64,000 nt of DNA, taken from positions 310,001 through 374,000 of the forward strand of contig CBDHHC010000004.1 of assembly GCA_965263345.1 (NCBI GenBank). The letters run 5' to 3'. The notes beneath the pieces are model-generated. The model did not search any database, was not told the origin of the DNA, and saw nothing but the letters and a program-made list of their open reading frames with translations. Below, piece by piece: positions 9,301 to 18,514 of this stretch. Numbering within the stretch: position 1 is the stretch's first letter; each line of letters starts with the position of its first letter. This stretch comes from CBDHHC01 sp965263345 (lineage in GTDB: Bacteria > Pseudomonadota > Alphaproteobacteria > Rhizobiales > CBDHHC01). Made by a program: the position numbers and the translations under genes.

Positions 9301-11201
9301 AAACCATATTAGGAATTGCTCTGATTGAGGCCATTCTCCTTACAATTCTTGTTGTGAGTGGCCTTAATTATTTGAGTAGTTCAAATGAACAACAACTCTT
9401 AAAGCGTGCACAGAGTACCGCAAAGCTTGTTTCGACAATGACTGCGGACTCTGTTGTATCTGTTGACCTGGCAACGCTTGATGCACTTGTTGAGCAAGTT
9501 TTGAAGAACCGTGATATTTTATATTTACGAATCCGAAATGCAGATGGTCAGACTTTAAGTGAGGGTGGACAAGCTGATAGTTTAAAAGCTGCGTTTAAAG
9601 AAGATCTTTCTGTAGACGAAACTCTTTCAGACCAAAGGCTTGATGTCTCGTCTCAGATAAAAATTGAAGACAATGTTTTTGGGCATATAGAACTTGGGCT
9701 CTCCACGGCTAAATTGCAAAAGACTTATAATGATGCCTTTAACTGGATGGTTATTATTGCTCTGACTGAAATGTTCCTTGTTGCAATTATGGGGCTTTTG
9801 CTTGGAACTTATCTAACGCAACAACTTCATAAATTAAGAGTTGGCGCGAAACGTGTGGCCAGTGGTGATTTTGGACATAACATTCCTGTTAAGGGTAAGG
9901 ATGAGCTAGCTGATACTGCTCTTAGTTTTAATAAGATGTCCGATGCTTTGAGGGACTATGCTGCAATTGCAGAAGAGGCCAGGTTAAAAGCAGAAGCTGG
10001 GCGAGAGTTTGCAGAAAGCACTTTGAAAGATGCTCTTGATAGTTTACGGGATGGTGTCCTCATTCTTGACTCTGATCAAGACATTGTTTTGATGAATCAC
10101 ACCTACCAAAATACTTATCAGCTTAATCGTGATCAGCATAATACGATAGAAAAAATTATTGAACATCAAAGCCTGTTCTTTGAAGATGAAAAGAACAGTT
10201 TTGTAGATACACGGGAAGAACAACTCGCAAATTATTCTGATTATCCGCGTTGGGAAGCCAGGTTGAAAGATGGTCGCTATCTATTAATTGCGCAACACCC
10301 GATGTCACAAGGTGGGCTTGTTATTACAGAAACTGATGTTTCTGAACTTTATGAAGCTTTAGAAGAAAATAGACAGTTACAGTTTGAACTTATGCAGAAG
10401 CATAAAACGGAGGCTTTGGGGACTCTTGCGGGTGGGATGGCCCATGAGATCAATACACCGGTGCAAATTATTTCTGATAATATGACGTTCCTTGCTGATA
10501 GCGTTGGATATATTTTTGAGATAATCGAAGGGTTTAAAGAAACTACAGAAAAGAGACTTATTGAAGATAAGCTTGAAGAGATTGACTGGGAGTTTATCAA
10601 AGAAGAAGTTCCTGGGGCATTGGATGAAATGCAAAAAGGAACGGAACGGGTTCGCGACCTCATTTCAACCTTTAAACAGTTTACAGCTCCTTCTTCTGGG
10701 GAGAATGAATTAACAGACCTTGGGACTTTAATTCAATCTATTGTTGATGTTCATAAATCTGAGTGGGGAAGTGACGCCAATATTATCATAAATGTTTCTG
10801 ATGGTATGCCACTCGTTCCTTGTAAAGCTGCTCAAATTAATCAGGCTTTACAGGGGCTCATATCTAATGCTGTACATGCCATTCAAGATGGATCAGAAGA
10901 ACAGCAAGGTGAAGTGAATATTCGTATTCATAGTGATGATGACTTTGCCTGTATTGAGATTGAAGATAATGGTTGTGGCATTTCTGACGAAAATAAAGAT
11001 AAAATATTTGATGCTTTGTTTACAACTAAAGAGCCTGGCAGAGGCACGGGAAATGGTCTGGCTTTATGCCAAACCATTATTAGTCGCAATCACAATGGGC
11101 GCATCCTCTTTGACTCGCAACTTGGGAAAGGCACCCAGTTTAAAATCTTTTTACCGCTAAACCAAGAGGAAAAGACCTCTGTGTTGGCCCAAGCGTCATA
11201 A
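9285..11201 (+). CDS. Membrane sensor histidine kinase (HAMP-PAS-HisKA-HATPase)
   Basis: 638 residues. TM1 about 8-30, periplasmic loop about 31-152, TM2 about 155-178, HAMP about 178-232, PAS-like domain about 245-350. The phospho-acceptor is His387 in GGMAHEINTP. The ATPase domain has an N box (GLISNAVHAI), G1 (EDNGCGIS) and G2 (GRGTGNGLAL). The HisKA region is expanded by an acidic insertion (about 410-450) before the conserved RVRDLISTFKQF helix, as in some NtrB/DctB-like kinases. The periplasmic loop is about 120 residues, large enough to dock the binding protein encoded just upstream. Ends 9 nt from the convergent pirin gene. Confidence 0.92.
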   Translation: MSFRLKTILGIALIEAILLTILVVSGLNYLSSSNEQQLLKRAQSTAKLVSTMTADSVVSVDLATLDALVEQVLKNRDILYLRIRNADGQTLSEGGQADSLKAAFKEDLSVDETLSDQRLDVSSQIKIEDNVFGHIELGLSTAKLQKTYNDAFNWMVIIALTEMFLVAIMGLLLGTYLTQQLHKLRVGAKRVASGDFGHNIPVKGKDELADTALSFNKMSDALRDYAAIAEEARLKAEAGREFAESTLKDALDSLRDGVLILDSDQDIVLMNHTYQNTYQLNRDQHNTIEKIIEHQSLFFEDEKNSFVDTREEQLANYSDYPRWEARLKDGRYLLIAQHPMSQGGLVITETDVSELYEALEENRQLQFELMQKHKTEALGTLAGGMAHEINTPVQIISDNMTFLADSVGYIFEIIEGFKETTEKRLIEDKLEEIDWEFIKEEVPGALDEMQKGTERVRDLISTFKQFTAPSSGENELTDLGTLIQSIVDVHKSEWGSDANIIINVSDGMPLVPCKAAQINQALQGLISNAVHAIQDGSEEQQGEVNIRIHSDDDFACIEIEDNGCGISDENKDKIFDALFTTKEPGRGTGNGLALCQTIISRNHNGRILFDSQLGKGTQFKIFLPLNQEEKTSVLAQAS

Positions 11202-11210
11202 AACCCTTTT

Positions 11211-12125
11211 TTATTCTGGAAGTGGTATAAATTCTTTATCATCACCAGGCACTGTTGGAAACTTTCCTTCTTTCCAATCCAGTTTTGCTTGTTCCATACG
11301 ATCTTTGTCAGATGAGACAAAGTTCCACCAGATATAGCGAGGTCCATCCAATGCGGCTCCTCCTAGGAGCATCATACGGACGTCATCAAGGGCTTTGACA
11401 GTTACATCTTGTCCTGGGCAGAGAACAAGCATTTGTTCTGGGTCATAAACAGTTCCGCCCACTTCGATGCGTCCTTTGATTGCATAGAGTGCGCGTTCTT
11501 CTGTTATTTTAGGGATTTCGCATTTAGAACCTGCGGTTAAATTCAGATCGACATAGAGTGTTTCCCATTGTGTGCTGACTGGTGAGGCAACGCCTTGGTA
11601 GATTCCTAAGATTACGCGGCCCTTTACACCCGTTTCATCAAAGAGGGGAAGTTCCGTATCTGCTGCATGGGCAAAGTCTGGATTGCCGTTTTCATGGCTT
11701 TTGGGTTGTGCGAGCCAGCTTTGAATACCGAAAAGTCTTGATGGTTCTTTACGGATGTCCAGCCCTGTGCGCTCTGAGTGAACAATACCTGAGCCAGCTG
11801 TCATCAGGTTTAGTTCGCCTGGTTTGATGCGCATATCATTGCCGAGTGAATCTTTATGATCCATTGTCCCATCAAAGAGATAGGTAACTGTTGACAAGCC
11901 AATGTGCGGATGGGGGCGGACGTCTACGCCTTGGTCTGTCAGGAATTCTCCTGGTCCCATCTGATCCCAGAAAATGAATGGGCCGACTGTGCGTTTGTCT
12001 CTGAAGGGGAGAACTCTGCGGACTTCGAAATTTCCGATATCTCCGGTTCTTGGGATAATGGCCATTTCAATGGCTTCTGGGCAGTTTAAATCTAAATCGG
12101 CATCCGCACCTGGCATCCAACTCAT
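11211..12125 (-). CDS. Pirin family protein
   Basis: 304 residues, bicupin of the pirin family. N-terminal cupin motifs RPHPHIGLSTVTYLFDG and GSGIVHSERTG supply the usual metal ligands (His, His, His, Glu). C-terminal pirin domain about 180-300. Bacterial pirins bind iron; some show quercetin dioxygenase activity and others act as redox-linked regulators, so the function here is open. Monocistronic. Confidence 0.93.
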   Translation of the reverse strand: MSWMPGADADLDLNCPEAIEMAIIPRTGDIGNFEVRRVLPFRDKRTVGPFIFWDQMGPGEFLTDQGVDVRPHPHIGLSTVTYLFDGTMDHKDSLGNDMRIKPGELNLMTAGSGIVHSERTGLDIRKEPSRLFGIQSWLAQPKSHENGNPDFAHAADTELPLFDETGVKGRVILGIYQGVASPVSTQWETLYVDLNLTAGSKCEIPKITEERALYAIKGRIEVGGTVYDPEQMLVLCPGQDVTVKALDDVRMMLLGGAALDGPRYIWWNFVSSDKDRMEQAKLDWKEGKFPTVPGDDKEFIPLPE

Positions 12126-12205
12126 GAGAGCATCCTTTCATTTTTCATGATGTTGTTATTCTGTCATAGACTGAAATGGGATACAACACATGGGAGGATT
12201 ACGGA

Positions 12206-12925
12206 TTAAGCAACGAGAGAGAAAATGTTTTGACTTTGAGCCGCTGCCGAGAAAATATTTTCAGCGGTTTGATAGGCCGCAATGGCATCTTGTTCTTTAG
12301 AATTTTCTTGTTGTGAGGTGACTGATTGTAAGGCTTTGTTTTCTGGTTCGGATTTGCCTGACTGTTCTTCCTGGCGTTTTTTAAGTAGTTCGGACTGAGC
12401 TTGTGCTCTTGTGGCTTGAGCTTGCTTGGCAACTTGTAGATCCTGTGATGAGGGTTCTGCTGGTGCGAGGGCGGCTCTTATCACAATATCCATTTTACGG
12501 ATTGTTGCTTCGGGGTTGTCTCTAACAGGTGAGGCATCAATTTGAACTTCTCCTGAAGTGGCATAGCGTTTGCCATCAGGGCCGACCGTATATTCATAGG
12601 ATGGTGCACTTGCATAGGAGCCACCGACTGTGGCGTGGGCTTGTTCATGCGCTTTGACTTCGGCATCTCTTTTTTTGAGTTCACGGACTTGTTTTTCTTC
12701 TGATTCGGTGAGCTCTTCGCCGTCTGCTCCGCGGGCTTTGCTGGAATTTCCAGATTCTTCAACGGGACGTGCAGAGGCAGACTCCTTAAGACTGTCTTGT
12801 CTTTGGAGGGCTGCATTGCCAGAAATCTGTTTGTTTTCGCCAGCTTGAAGATTATCGGCACCGGGAAATGCCCGGAGAGATGTGCTGACGAAGGCCGAAC
12901 CGCCTGCACCTATACTCGTAGCCAT
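12206..12925 (-). CDS. SprA-related putative zinc metalloprotease-like protein
   Basis: 239 residues. Residues about 68-160 match the SprA-related/putative metalloprotease family: a HEXXH motif (HEQAH, 93-97) in KAHEQAHATVGG, then SAPSYEYTVGPDGKRYA and GEVQID. Flanks are Gln/Glu/Ser-rich and low complexity, and no signal peptide is visible. Members are widespread in proteobacteria without an established function. The gene is oriented with the pirin gene but 80 nt away. Confidence 0.8.
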   Translation of the reverse strand: MATSIGAGGSAFVSTSLRAFPGADNLQAGENKQISGNAALQRQDSLKESASARPVEESGNSSKARGADGEELTESEEKQVRELKKRDAEVKAHEQAHATVGGSYASAPSYEYTVGPDGKRYATSGEVQIDASPVRDNPEATIRKMDIVIRAALAPAEPSSQDLQVAKQAQATRAQAQSELLKKRQEEQSGKSEPENKALQSVTSQQENSKEQDAIAAYQTAENIFSAAAQSQNIFSLVA

Positions 12926-13049
12926 ACCTGCAGATTAGCGTGAATGTGTTGATGGAGCGTTAAGGTTAGAATTTTTTCTTGAATAAAATCTTCTTTAAAG
13001 ACTTAATTGTTTTTTCATGATCAATATGAGGATGTTCATTCATTATTTT

Positions 13050-13847
13050 TTATTCTCTATTAAACAATGTATTTCCACCTGTCGAGAAGTCTTTTTCATA
13101 TCCTAATTCATCAAGTTTCCCAAGTAAGTCATAGGTCCAGTTATCCGTGTGAATATGTTCTAATAGAATATATCTGGGTAGTTTTTCTGTGCTGAGATTA
13201 TTTAAATATGGATAAAGCACCTTATCTTCCACACCTTCGACATCAATTTTTATTAAATCTATCTTTGCTGTTTCTGGTACTATGTCATGTAAAGGGACGA
13301 CTTCAATTTCAATGCTTTTTTTGTACTGTTTCTTGCCTGGTATTAAACTGGCTTCCCCGCTATTGAAGAAGCTGAGCGGAAGCCAACGGCTTGGGAAATG
13401 CAGATGGAGTTTTTCTTTCTTTTCTCCCACGGCGTATGGGAAAACCTCGACATTGTTGATATTATTCAGTTGCAAATTCTTCTTGAGGCGTTCACGCATG
13501 GCTTCATTGGGTTCAAAAGAGAGAATTTTTGAATCCGGGCTAATTACAGACCCAAGAAATGTCGTATAAAGGCCGATGTTTGCTCCTACATCAACCACAA
13601 AAATTTTATTTCCTGAAAAAAAGCTTTGCAAGATAATCAAGTTCTTTATCCTCGCCGCTATTACCTTGTAGCCAAATATTATAGTCCGTGTGATTATCAG
13701 ACTGGGGCTAATTTCCAAATTGATGTCTTTATATGTAACACGCCGCTTACCCATGAACCGGCGGATCTGGCTTTTTACTTCCCCCCCACATGCTCGAATG
13801 AGGAATTTTAGCATTTCATCAAATTTTGAGGTCTTGTTCTTGTGCAT
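13050..13847 (-). CDS. FkbM family methyltransferase
   Basis: 265 residues. SAM-binding motif I is FVVDVGANIGLYTTFLG (about 73-89), followed by ILSFEPNEAMRERLKKNL and the FkbM hallmark IDLIKIDVEGVE near residue 200. FkbM enzymes O-methylate sugars or secondary metabolites; no glycan or polyketide genes surround it, so the substrate cannot be guessed. The ~50 N-terminal residues are basic and hydrophobic. Confidence 0.9.
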   Translation of the reverse strand: MHKNKTSKFDEMLKFLIRACGGEVKSQIRRFMGKRRVTYKDINLEISPSLIITRTIIFGYKVIAARIKNLIILQSFFSGNKIFVVDVGANIGLYTTFLGSVISPDSKILSFEPNEAMRERLKKNLQLNNINNVEVFPYAVGEKKEKLHLHFPSRWLPLSFFNSGEASLIPGKKQYKKSIEIEVVPLHDIVPETAKIDLIKIDVEGVEDKVLYPYLNNLSTEKLPRYILLEHIHTDNWTYDLLGKLDELGYEKDFSTGGNTLFNRE

Positions 13848-14426
13848 GGCAATGCCCGTAAATTATATAATTATTATCTATTGGGGATATGATAAATTTC
13901 AGTATTTAATGTATTCAAAAATATAAAAATTTAAGATGTTCTTTTGGATTTGAAAAAATAGCTCAGTTTCTTTACCCTTTAACCAAAACCTAACTTTAAT
14001 ATGTTCTTAGGATATTTTTCCTTAATTCTGGATTATGGCTTTGTTATGGTGTATATTATAATTAGACATGATAGATATTGATTTGCGAATGCTGCATGGT
14101 TCGTACATTTTTTTTCTGACAATTTGTGTTGGCTGGCGATAATTTCAGGCTTCCTTTGTGAAGACTGATTTGTGGTTAACATTCTCCGATAAGCAACGCT
14201 GGTGTTTACTGGGTTCAGGATAAAATGTCAGATTGGCTTTACCGATCTTTTGTACTCTCCGGGTTTACATTTTCTGGTATGACAAAAGAGGCGTTTTGTG
14301 CCTTATCTGATGTTTCGTTGTTTGTTGATGGGTTCGCCTGAATGTTGGGATCAGGGCAGGATGCCCAGAACCGCGATGAGCTGCGAACCACGGACTGCGA
14401 AAAGGTATTGAGTTATATCAAGATGG
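13848..14426. other. Gene-free interval between FkbM gene and toxin gene
   Basis: 579 bases with only short open frames, for example 14226-14342 (38 codons) and 14341-14442 (33 codons), neither resembling a known family nor preceded by a convincing ribosome binding site. Base composition from about 14100 to 14400 is more coding-like than 13860-14050, so a decayed gene is possible but not shown. Confidence 0.5.
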
Positions 14427-14717
14427 CTAAATATGGCGTTTGAAATCCATGTTATTGCGTAATATTCTCAGGACCAAGATGCCGTCACCTTCTTTTTCGT
14501 AGAAAAAATCATGGTAGCGGCCTTGATAGTGTAAACATTGTTCCTGGCGTCCTTTATAAGGTCGGCCCAAGTCCGGGAACTGTGCAGCAAGCTCTAAGAC
14601 TTTGTATAAATATTCCAAGTAATGATCTGTTTGAATTTCGCCGTGGGTTTCAAGACCGTATATAACAATGCCGTGCAAATCTTCCACAGCTTTGTTTGAC
14701 AATCTATAATTTGGCAT
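14427..14717 (-). CDS. parE: ParE/RelE-type toxin
   Basis: 96 residues, ParE branch of the RelE/ParE superfamily: YRLSNKAVEDLHGIVIYG at the start, FPDLGRPYKGRQEQCLHYQ in the middle and a C-terminal strand ILVLRILRNNMDF. ParE toxins inhibit DNA gyrase; RelE relatives cleave mRNA at the ribosome. The start overlaps the end of the upstream antitoxin gene by 14 nt, the usual toxin-antitoxin arrangement. Confidence 0.9.
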   Translation of the reverse strand: MPNYRLSNKAVEDLHGIVIYGLETHGEIQTDHYLEYLYKVLELAAQFPDLGRPYKGRQEQCLHYQGRYHDFFYEKEGDGILVLRILRNNMDFKRHI

Positions 14718-14892
14718 TTTTGAAGTGTTGTTTTGCCGTTTTCACAACATCATGAAAGGTGAGGTCACTTGGTTTACTATTGCGCCCGTCTTTGATCAGG
14801 GCCTCAAGCTCTTCCTCTGATGTATAAGAGGTGGGCCAGTCCTGTTGTTCGGCAATTGGCTTTTTTTGATTTTTTGTCAAATCCTGTGTCAT
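14704..14892 (-). CDS. Antitoxin of the ParE-type module
   Basis: 62 residues encoded directly upstream of and overlapping the ParE-like gene. Charged, with EEELEALIKDGRNSKPSDLTFHDVVKTAKQ; the last ~25 residues are probably the toxin-binding tail. It does not clearly show a ribbon-helix-helix N-terminus, so the DNA-binding class is uncertain. Assignment as antitoxin rests mainly on size, overlap and order. Confidence 0.78.
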   Translation of the reverse strand: MTQDLTKNQKKPIAEQQDWPTSYTSEEELEALIKDGRNSKPSDLTFHDVVKTAKQHFKNAKL

Positions 14893-15132
14893 GGTTTTAA
14901 TATAATGGAGAATGATTAAAAAAACCAGTTATACCGCTATCTTATCCCTGGTTTAACGAAAAAGTAACCATAATAGGAATATACTCCTTGACAAGTGTTT
15001 TGCCTTTTGTTATGTTGTCCTTATCATTTGATGTGACGCATTACCCGTGTGTTCGTTTTTTCTGACAGTTAGTTTTGGTTGGACTCAAAGCTAAGGCTGT
15101 GACTGCAAGTTACAACCTTAAATAGTGCAATC

Positions 15133-17031
15133 TTAATCCAACGTGGCTTTGACACCTGGTATGACACCTTTGCGCATCGGGTTTTCCTGGAAACATTCTT
15201 TTAGGGCTGATCCAAGTTTTATAATGATTTGCTGCCACATGTCTGCTGGATCTGTGAGTTCGCGGATGTGGACCATGAGTGAGCCGGAGAGGCCTAAGGC
15301 CAAGCCATCTACAAAGTCGTCGATGTCTTCACTACGGATTGTTTCAAGAACATTGTGGCCAAGAAGGAGTTGTTTACGAACGTCGTTGTGTTCATTCGTG
15401 AAGCAGGTGTATTTGATGAATTTGCGGCCTTCGACACTGATAGCGGCCTGGATGTCTTTGTTGTTATAGTCATCTTTGGTGTGAATTGAACTGCCAGCAC
15501 CATTTACGCCAAGACTCATCATGCGGACATAGAGCAAGGCGGCCAAAGCGCGGCCCATGATGATGCCGGTGTCTTCCAGAACGACATGGCTAGATGAGAG
15601 TTCTGTGGCGATGAATTTGAGTTTTAGGCTAATGCCTGAGGCTTGACAGAATTGTTCTAAGAGTTTTGGAAAATCAGAGACATCAATTGTGTTTGAGACT
15701 TTGAATTCACATTCGCATGTGGGATTATCTTCGAAGTTTATGGTGACTTCGGTAATCGTTTCTGCGGTGTTGCGCTCTCCAGAGACGGTGTCTAGTGAGA
15801 GGTCTGTAATTTTGATGCCAGGAATTTGTGGCGCTGGCATGACTGAGTCTGGATGTCCATCGTCTGGTCTTGGGGCATAGATTTTACCCAGCGCAATTCC
15901 GACAGCGCGGTAGATACCTTCCCAAGTGTGGTGTGGATCTTCGAAGGCGCAGATACGGATATTTATTTCAGCGTTGAGACCTTCTGTGAGGCCTTCTAAC
16001 ATATCGACCAATGGTTGGCCTGATTTGAGTTGTTCGCAACGGATTGAAGTAAAGAGATCTTTATCGGTTGTTGGGATCGCTTCGATGGTGCATTTTGGAG
16101 ATTGTTCAAGATCAATTGAAACTTCTGCACTGCCATCGTCGATCATACCAAGGCAAGCTGATGATTGCAGGATTGGATGAAAGTTTGAAATCTCTTTGCC
16201 GACATATTGGCCTAAGGATCGCCAATCAGAATTTTGCCATTTGATATTAATGGATGTTCCTAAACGCCACGCAATGTGTTCGATCATGTGGCTGATGAAT
16301 TCATTAGGTGTGTCGAGTTTTTTGTTCCTCACATCACCGAAAGCAAGTTTTAAAGATGGAGGTGTTAGGTCCAGCATTGCAAGATCAACACGGTCATCAT
16401 GTTCGAGGATATCGAAATCAGTTGCTCCAGTTGCGAGACCAACGACAAAGGCGCCAGCGCTTCTGCCAGCCTGGGTGCCGACGAGAGAGTCTTCGACTAC
16501 GATGCAGTTTTTGATATCGACTTCGAGTTGTTCTGCAGCATAAAGATAGGTGTCTGGAGCTGGTTTCTTTTTTCGGGTTCCATGATCATTGCCGACAATG
16601 GTTTTGAAGTATTGGACCATATCGATTTTTTGTAAGATTGAAACGATATCAGCTTGCTTGTTATTTGATACAACAGCGCAGGGGATATTGCGTTCTTTTA
16701 AGACCTTAAGAACCTCAATAACGCCGGGAAGGGTTTTGAAAGTTTCATCCAAGCGGCATTGATTGAAATGTGTAACCAAGTTTTTTGTTTGTTCTGGTGT
16801 GAGTTCAACATTCACAGCTTCAGCTAAGGCTGGCCAGAAGTCTTCTGAAGCAAGAGCGAAGTTGGCTCTTACAACAGAATTTGGAATATCAGGCGCATCA
16901 GGAATTTGTGTGCGCATCAGACGGTTGGCGACACGATAATCGAGTTCGAGTGAATCAATGAGAACGCCATCCATGTCCCATAGAACAGCCTCGGTTGACT
17001 CTGAGATGAGTGAGAGAAAATCTGAACGCAC
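15133..17031 (-). CDS. HAD hydrolase fused to two degenerate IGPD (HisB)-like domains
   Basis: 632 residues. Residues 1-225 are a HAD-IA phosphatase: DMDGVLID (Asp19, Asp21), VVSNN (Ser122), KPAPD (Lys156) and VVEDS. The remainder resembles two imidazoleglycerol-phosphate dehydratase domains. In the first (about 240-405) the second half keeps HHxxE (His367, His368, Glu371) while the first half has lost its His pair. In the second (about 408-632) the first half keeps His482 and Glu487-Asp488 in SHVVLEDTGIIMG, while the second half has PADMWQ where HHxxE is expected; the C-terminus GVIPGVKATL matches IGPD. E. coli HisB also joins HAD and IGPD, but with one intact IGPD and a different HAD subfamily. 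It lies 24 nt from the HisD-like gene upstream and is probably cotranscribed with it. Confidence 0.8.
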   Translation of the reverse strand: MRSDFLSLISESTEAVLWDMDGVLIDSLELDYRVANRLMRTQIPDAPDIPNSVVRANFALASEDFWPALAEAVNVELTPEQTKNLVTHFNQCRLDETFKTLPGVIEVLKVLKERNIPCAVVSNNKQADIVSILQKIDMVQYFKTIVGNDHGTRKKKPAPDTYLYAAEQLEVDIKNCIVVEDSLVGTQAGRSAGAFVVGLATGATDFDILEHDDRVDLAMLDLTPPSLKLAFGDVRNKKLDTPNEFISHMIEHIAWRLGTSINIKWQNSDWRSLGQYVGKEISNFHPILQSSACLGMIDDGSAEVSIDLEQSPKCTIEAIPTTDKDLFTSIRCEQLKSGQPLVDMLEGLTEGLNAEINIRICAFEDPHHTWEGIYRAVGIALGKIYAPRPDDGHPDSVMPAPQIPGIKITDLSLDTVSGERNTAETITEVTINFEDNPTCECEFKVSNTIDVSDFPKLLEQFCQASGISLKLKFIATELSSSHVVLEDTGIIMGRALAALLYVRMMSLGVNGAGSSIHTKDDYNNKDIQAAISVEGRKFIKYTCFTNEHNDVRKQLLLGHNVLETIRSEDIDDFVDGLALGLSGSLMVHIRELTDPADMWQQIIIKLGSALKECFQENPMRKGVIPGVKATLD

Positions 17032-17055
17032 TGTGATGCCTCTTTAAAAAATGTT

Positions 17056-18432
17056 TTATGAGTCTTTCGATAGACGATAGCTTAATGCATTGGCATGTGC
17101 TGGAAAGCCTTCATAATCAGCTAATGCTTTTGCGACAGGACCTAGTGAGTCAAAGCCTTGTTTTGAAATCAGGCCAATAGAGCTACGTTTCATGAAATCA
17201 TGAACCGTTAAACAGCCTGCGGTTTTGGCATTACCACCTGTTGGCAGAATTGCATTTACGCCTAAACAGAAATTACCGATGGTGATGACAGAATTTTCGC
17301 CAAGCAAGATTTCACCAGCGTTATGAATTTTGCCTAATGTTGTCATATAGTCTGCACATAAGATTTCTAAATGCTCCGGCGCATAAAGATTTGTGAATTC
17401 GCAAGAGCGATCGAGAGAGTCTGTTACGACAATACCGCCGTAGTTAGAAAAGACATTCGTGCAGAATTCATTACGTGGTGCTGGAAGAGCATTAATAAGA
17501 TCTGGCAGTAGTGCTTTGACTTTATCTGCGACTTGTTGTGAGTGCGTTACTAGAACAGCTGATGAGTCTGGGCCATGTTCTGCTTCGATCATCAAGTCAC
17601 GTGCTGCAATTTCTGGATCTGCTGTTTCATCGCAGAGTATAATTGACTCGCTTGGGCCAGCTGGTATGCCTACGTCAAATACATTTGATAATCTGCGTTT
17701 TGCTGCTGTTACGAATGAGTTTCCTGGTCCTAAAACTTTTAAGACAGTTGGAACAGTTTCTGTTCCCAGCGCTAGAGCTGCAATTGCTTGAGCTCCTCCC
17801 ATACGATAAATTTCGTTGTGCCCAGCAACTCTTGCAGCATAGACAGTAGCAGCATCAACCCCGCCTTCTGGTGTTGGCGGGGTACAGATCACCACGTTTG
17901 GAACACCAGCGACTTTTGCAGGAACGCCTAACATAAGCATTACCGATGGGAAGGCCCCTTTTCCTCTTGGCACATAAAGGCCTAGAGAGTCGATAGGCGT
18001 GACTTTTTCGCCGGCTAATACACCTGGTTCAATTTCTTCAAACCAGACTGATTCTGGCATTTGAGCTTCGTGGAACTTTTTGATGTTTACGGCACAACGG
18101 TCAATCACCTGCTTAATATCATCATCAAGCTGATTGATAAGTTGTTCCTGCTCTTCCTCGGAAACACGGAAGCCTTTTGAACTTAAATCTACTTTATCAA
18201 ATTTCTGGGTGTATTCATGAAGAGATTTATCTCCATGAGCTTTAATATCATCAATGACTTGGTCTATTACTGGGAAAATATCAGATATATCAATTTCTGA
18301 ACGACGTAAAACTGGCTTAAGTTCTTCAGTTACTTCACCCTGATAGCTGTATGTTTTGATATCCAAGTCAATCACCCTATTGTAGAAATTTCGTATTTTA
18401 TGTTGATTTGCTCGAAATCTATACAATTTCAA
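17056..18432 (-). CDS. Histidinol dehydrogenase homologue with altered active site
   Basis: 458 residues, aligning with HisD over its full length (LGLYVPRGKGAFPSVMLM, GGAQAIAALALGTETVP, PAGPSESI, APEHLEI). The catalytic Glu353-His354 pair is kept. At positions equivalent to E. coli HisD Gln259, His262, Asp360 and His419 (zinc ligands) I read Glu283, His286, Asn387 and His446. The substrate-binding His367 equivalent is Ala394 in GVNAILPTGG. It is therefore probably a paralogue oxidising another amino-alcohol or alcohol and not the histidine-pathway enzyme. A GTG at 18375 is an alternative start. Upstream partner of the HAD-IGPD-like gene. Confidence 0.85.
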   Translation of the reverse strand: MKLYRFRANQHKIRNFYNRVIDLDIKTYSYQGEVTEELKPVLRRSEIDISDIFPVIDQVIDDIKAHGDKSLHEYTQKFDKVDLSSKGFRVSEEEQEQLINQLDDDIKQVIDRCAVNIKKFHEAQMPESVWFEEIEPGVLAGEKVTPIDSLGLYVPRGKGAFPSVMLMLGVPAKVAGVPNVVICTPPTPEGGVDAATVYAARVAGHNEIYRMGGAQAIAALALGTETVPTVLKVLGPGNSFVTAAKRRLSNVFDVGIPAGPSESIILCDETADPEIAARDLMIEAEHGPDSSAVLVTHSQQVADKVKALLPDLINALPAPRNEFCTNVFSNYGGIVVTDSLDRSCEFTNLYAPEHLEILCADYMTTLGKIHNAGEILLGENSVITIGNFCLGVNAILPTGGNAKTAGCLTVHDFMKRSSIGLISKQGFDSLGPVAKALADYEGFPAHANALSYRLSKDS

Positions 18433-18514
18433 AGGGGCGAAACCAAGGAAAAAGTTATCGGAAGAGCGCGACTTTATTGCTAAACAGGGGTTAGATAATG
18501 GCTAAATGTTTATT

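Noticed and set aside
14095..15085. Toxin-antitoxin pair bounded by direct repeats (GTTCGT...CTGACA...TTGG at about 14100 and 15050)
   Set aside because: The similarity is short, T-rich and gapped; it is not strong enough to call target-site or element ends.
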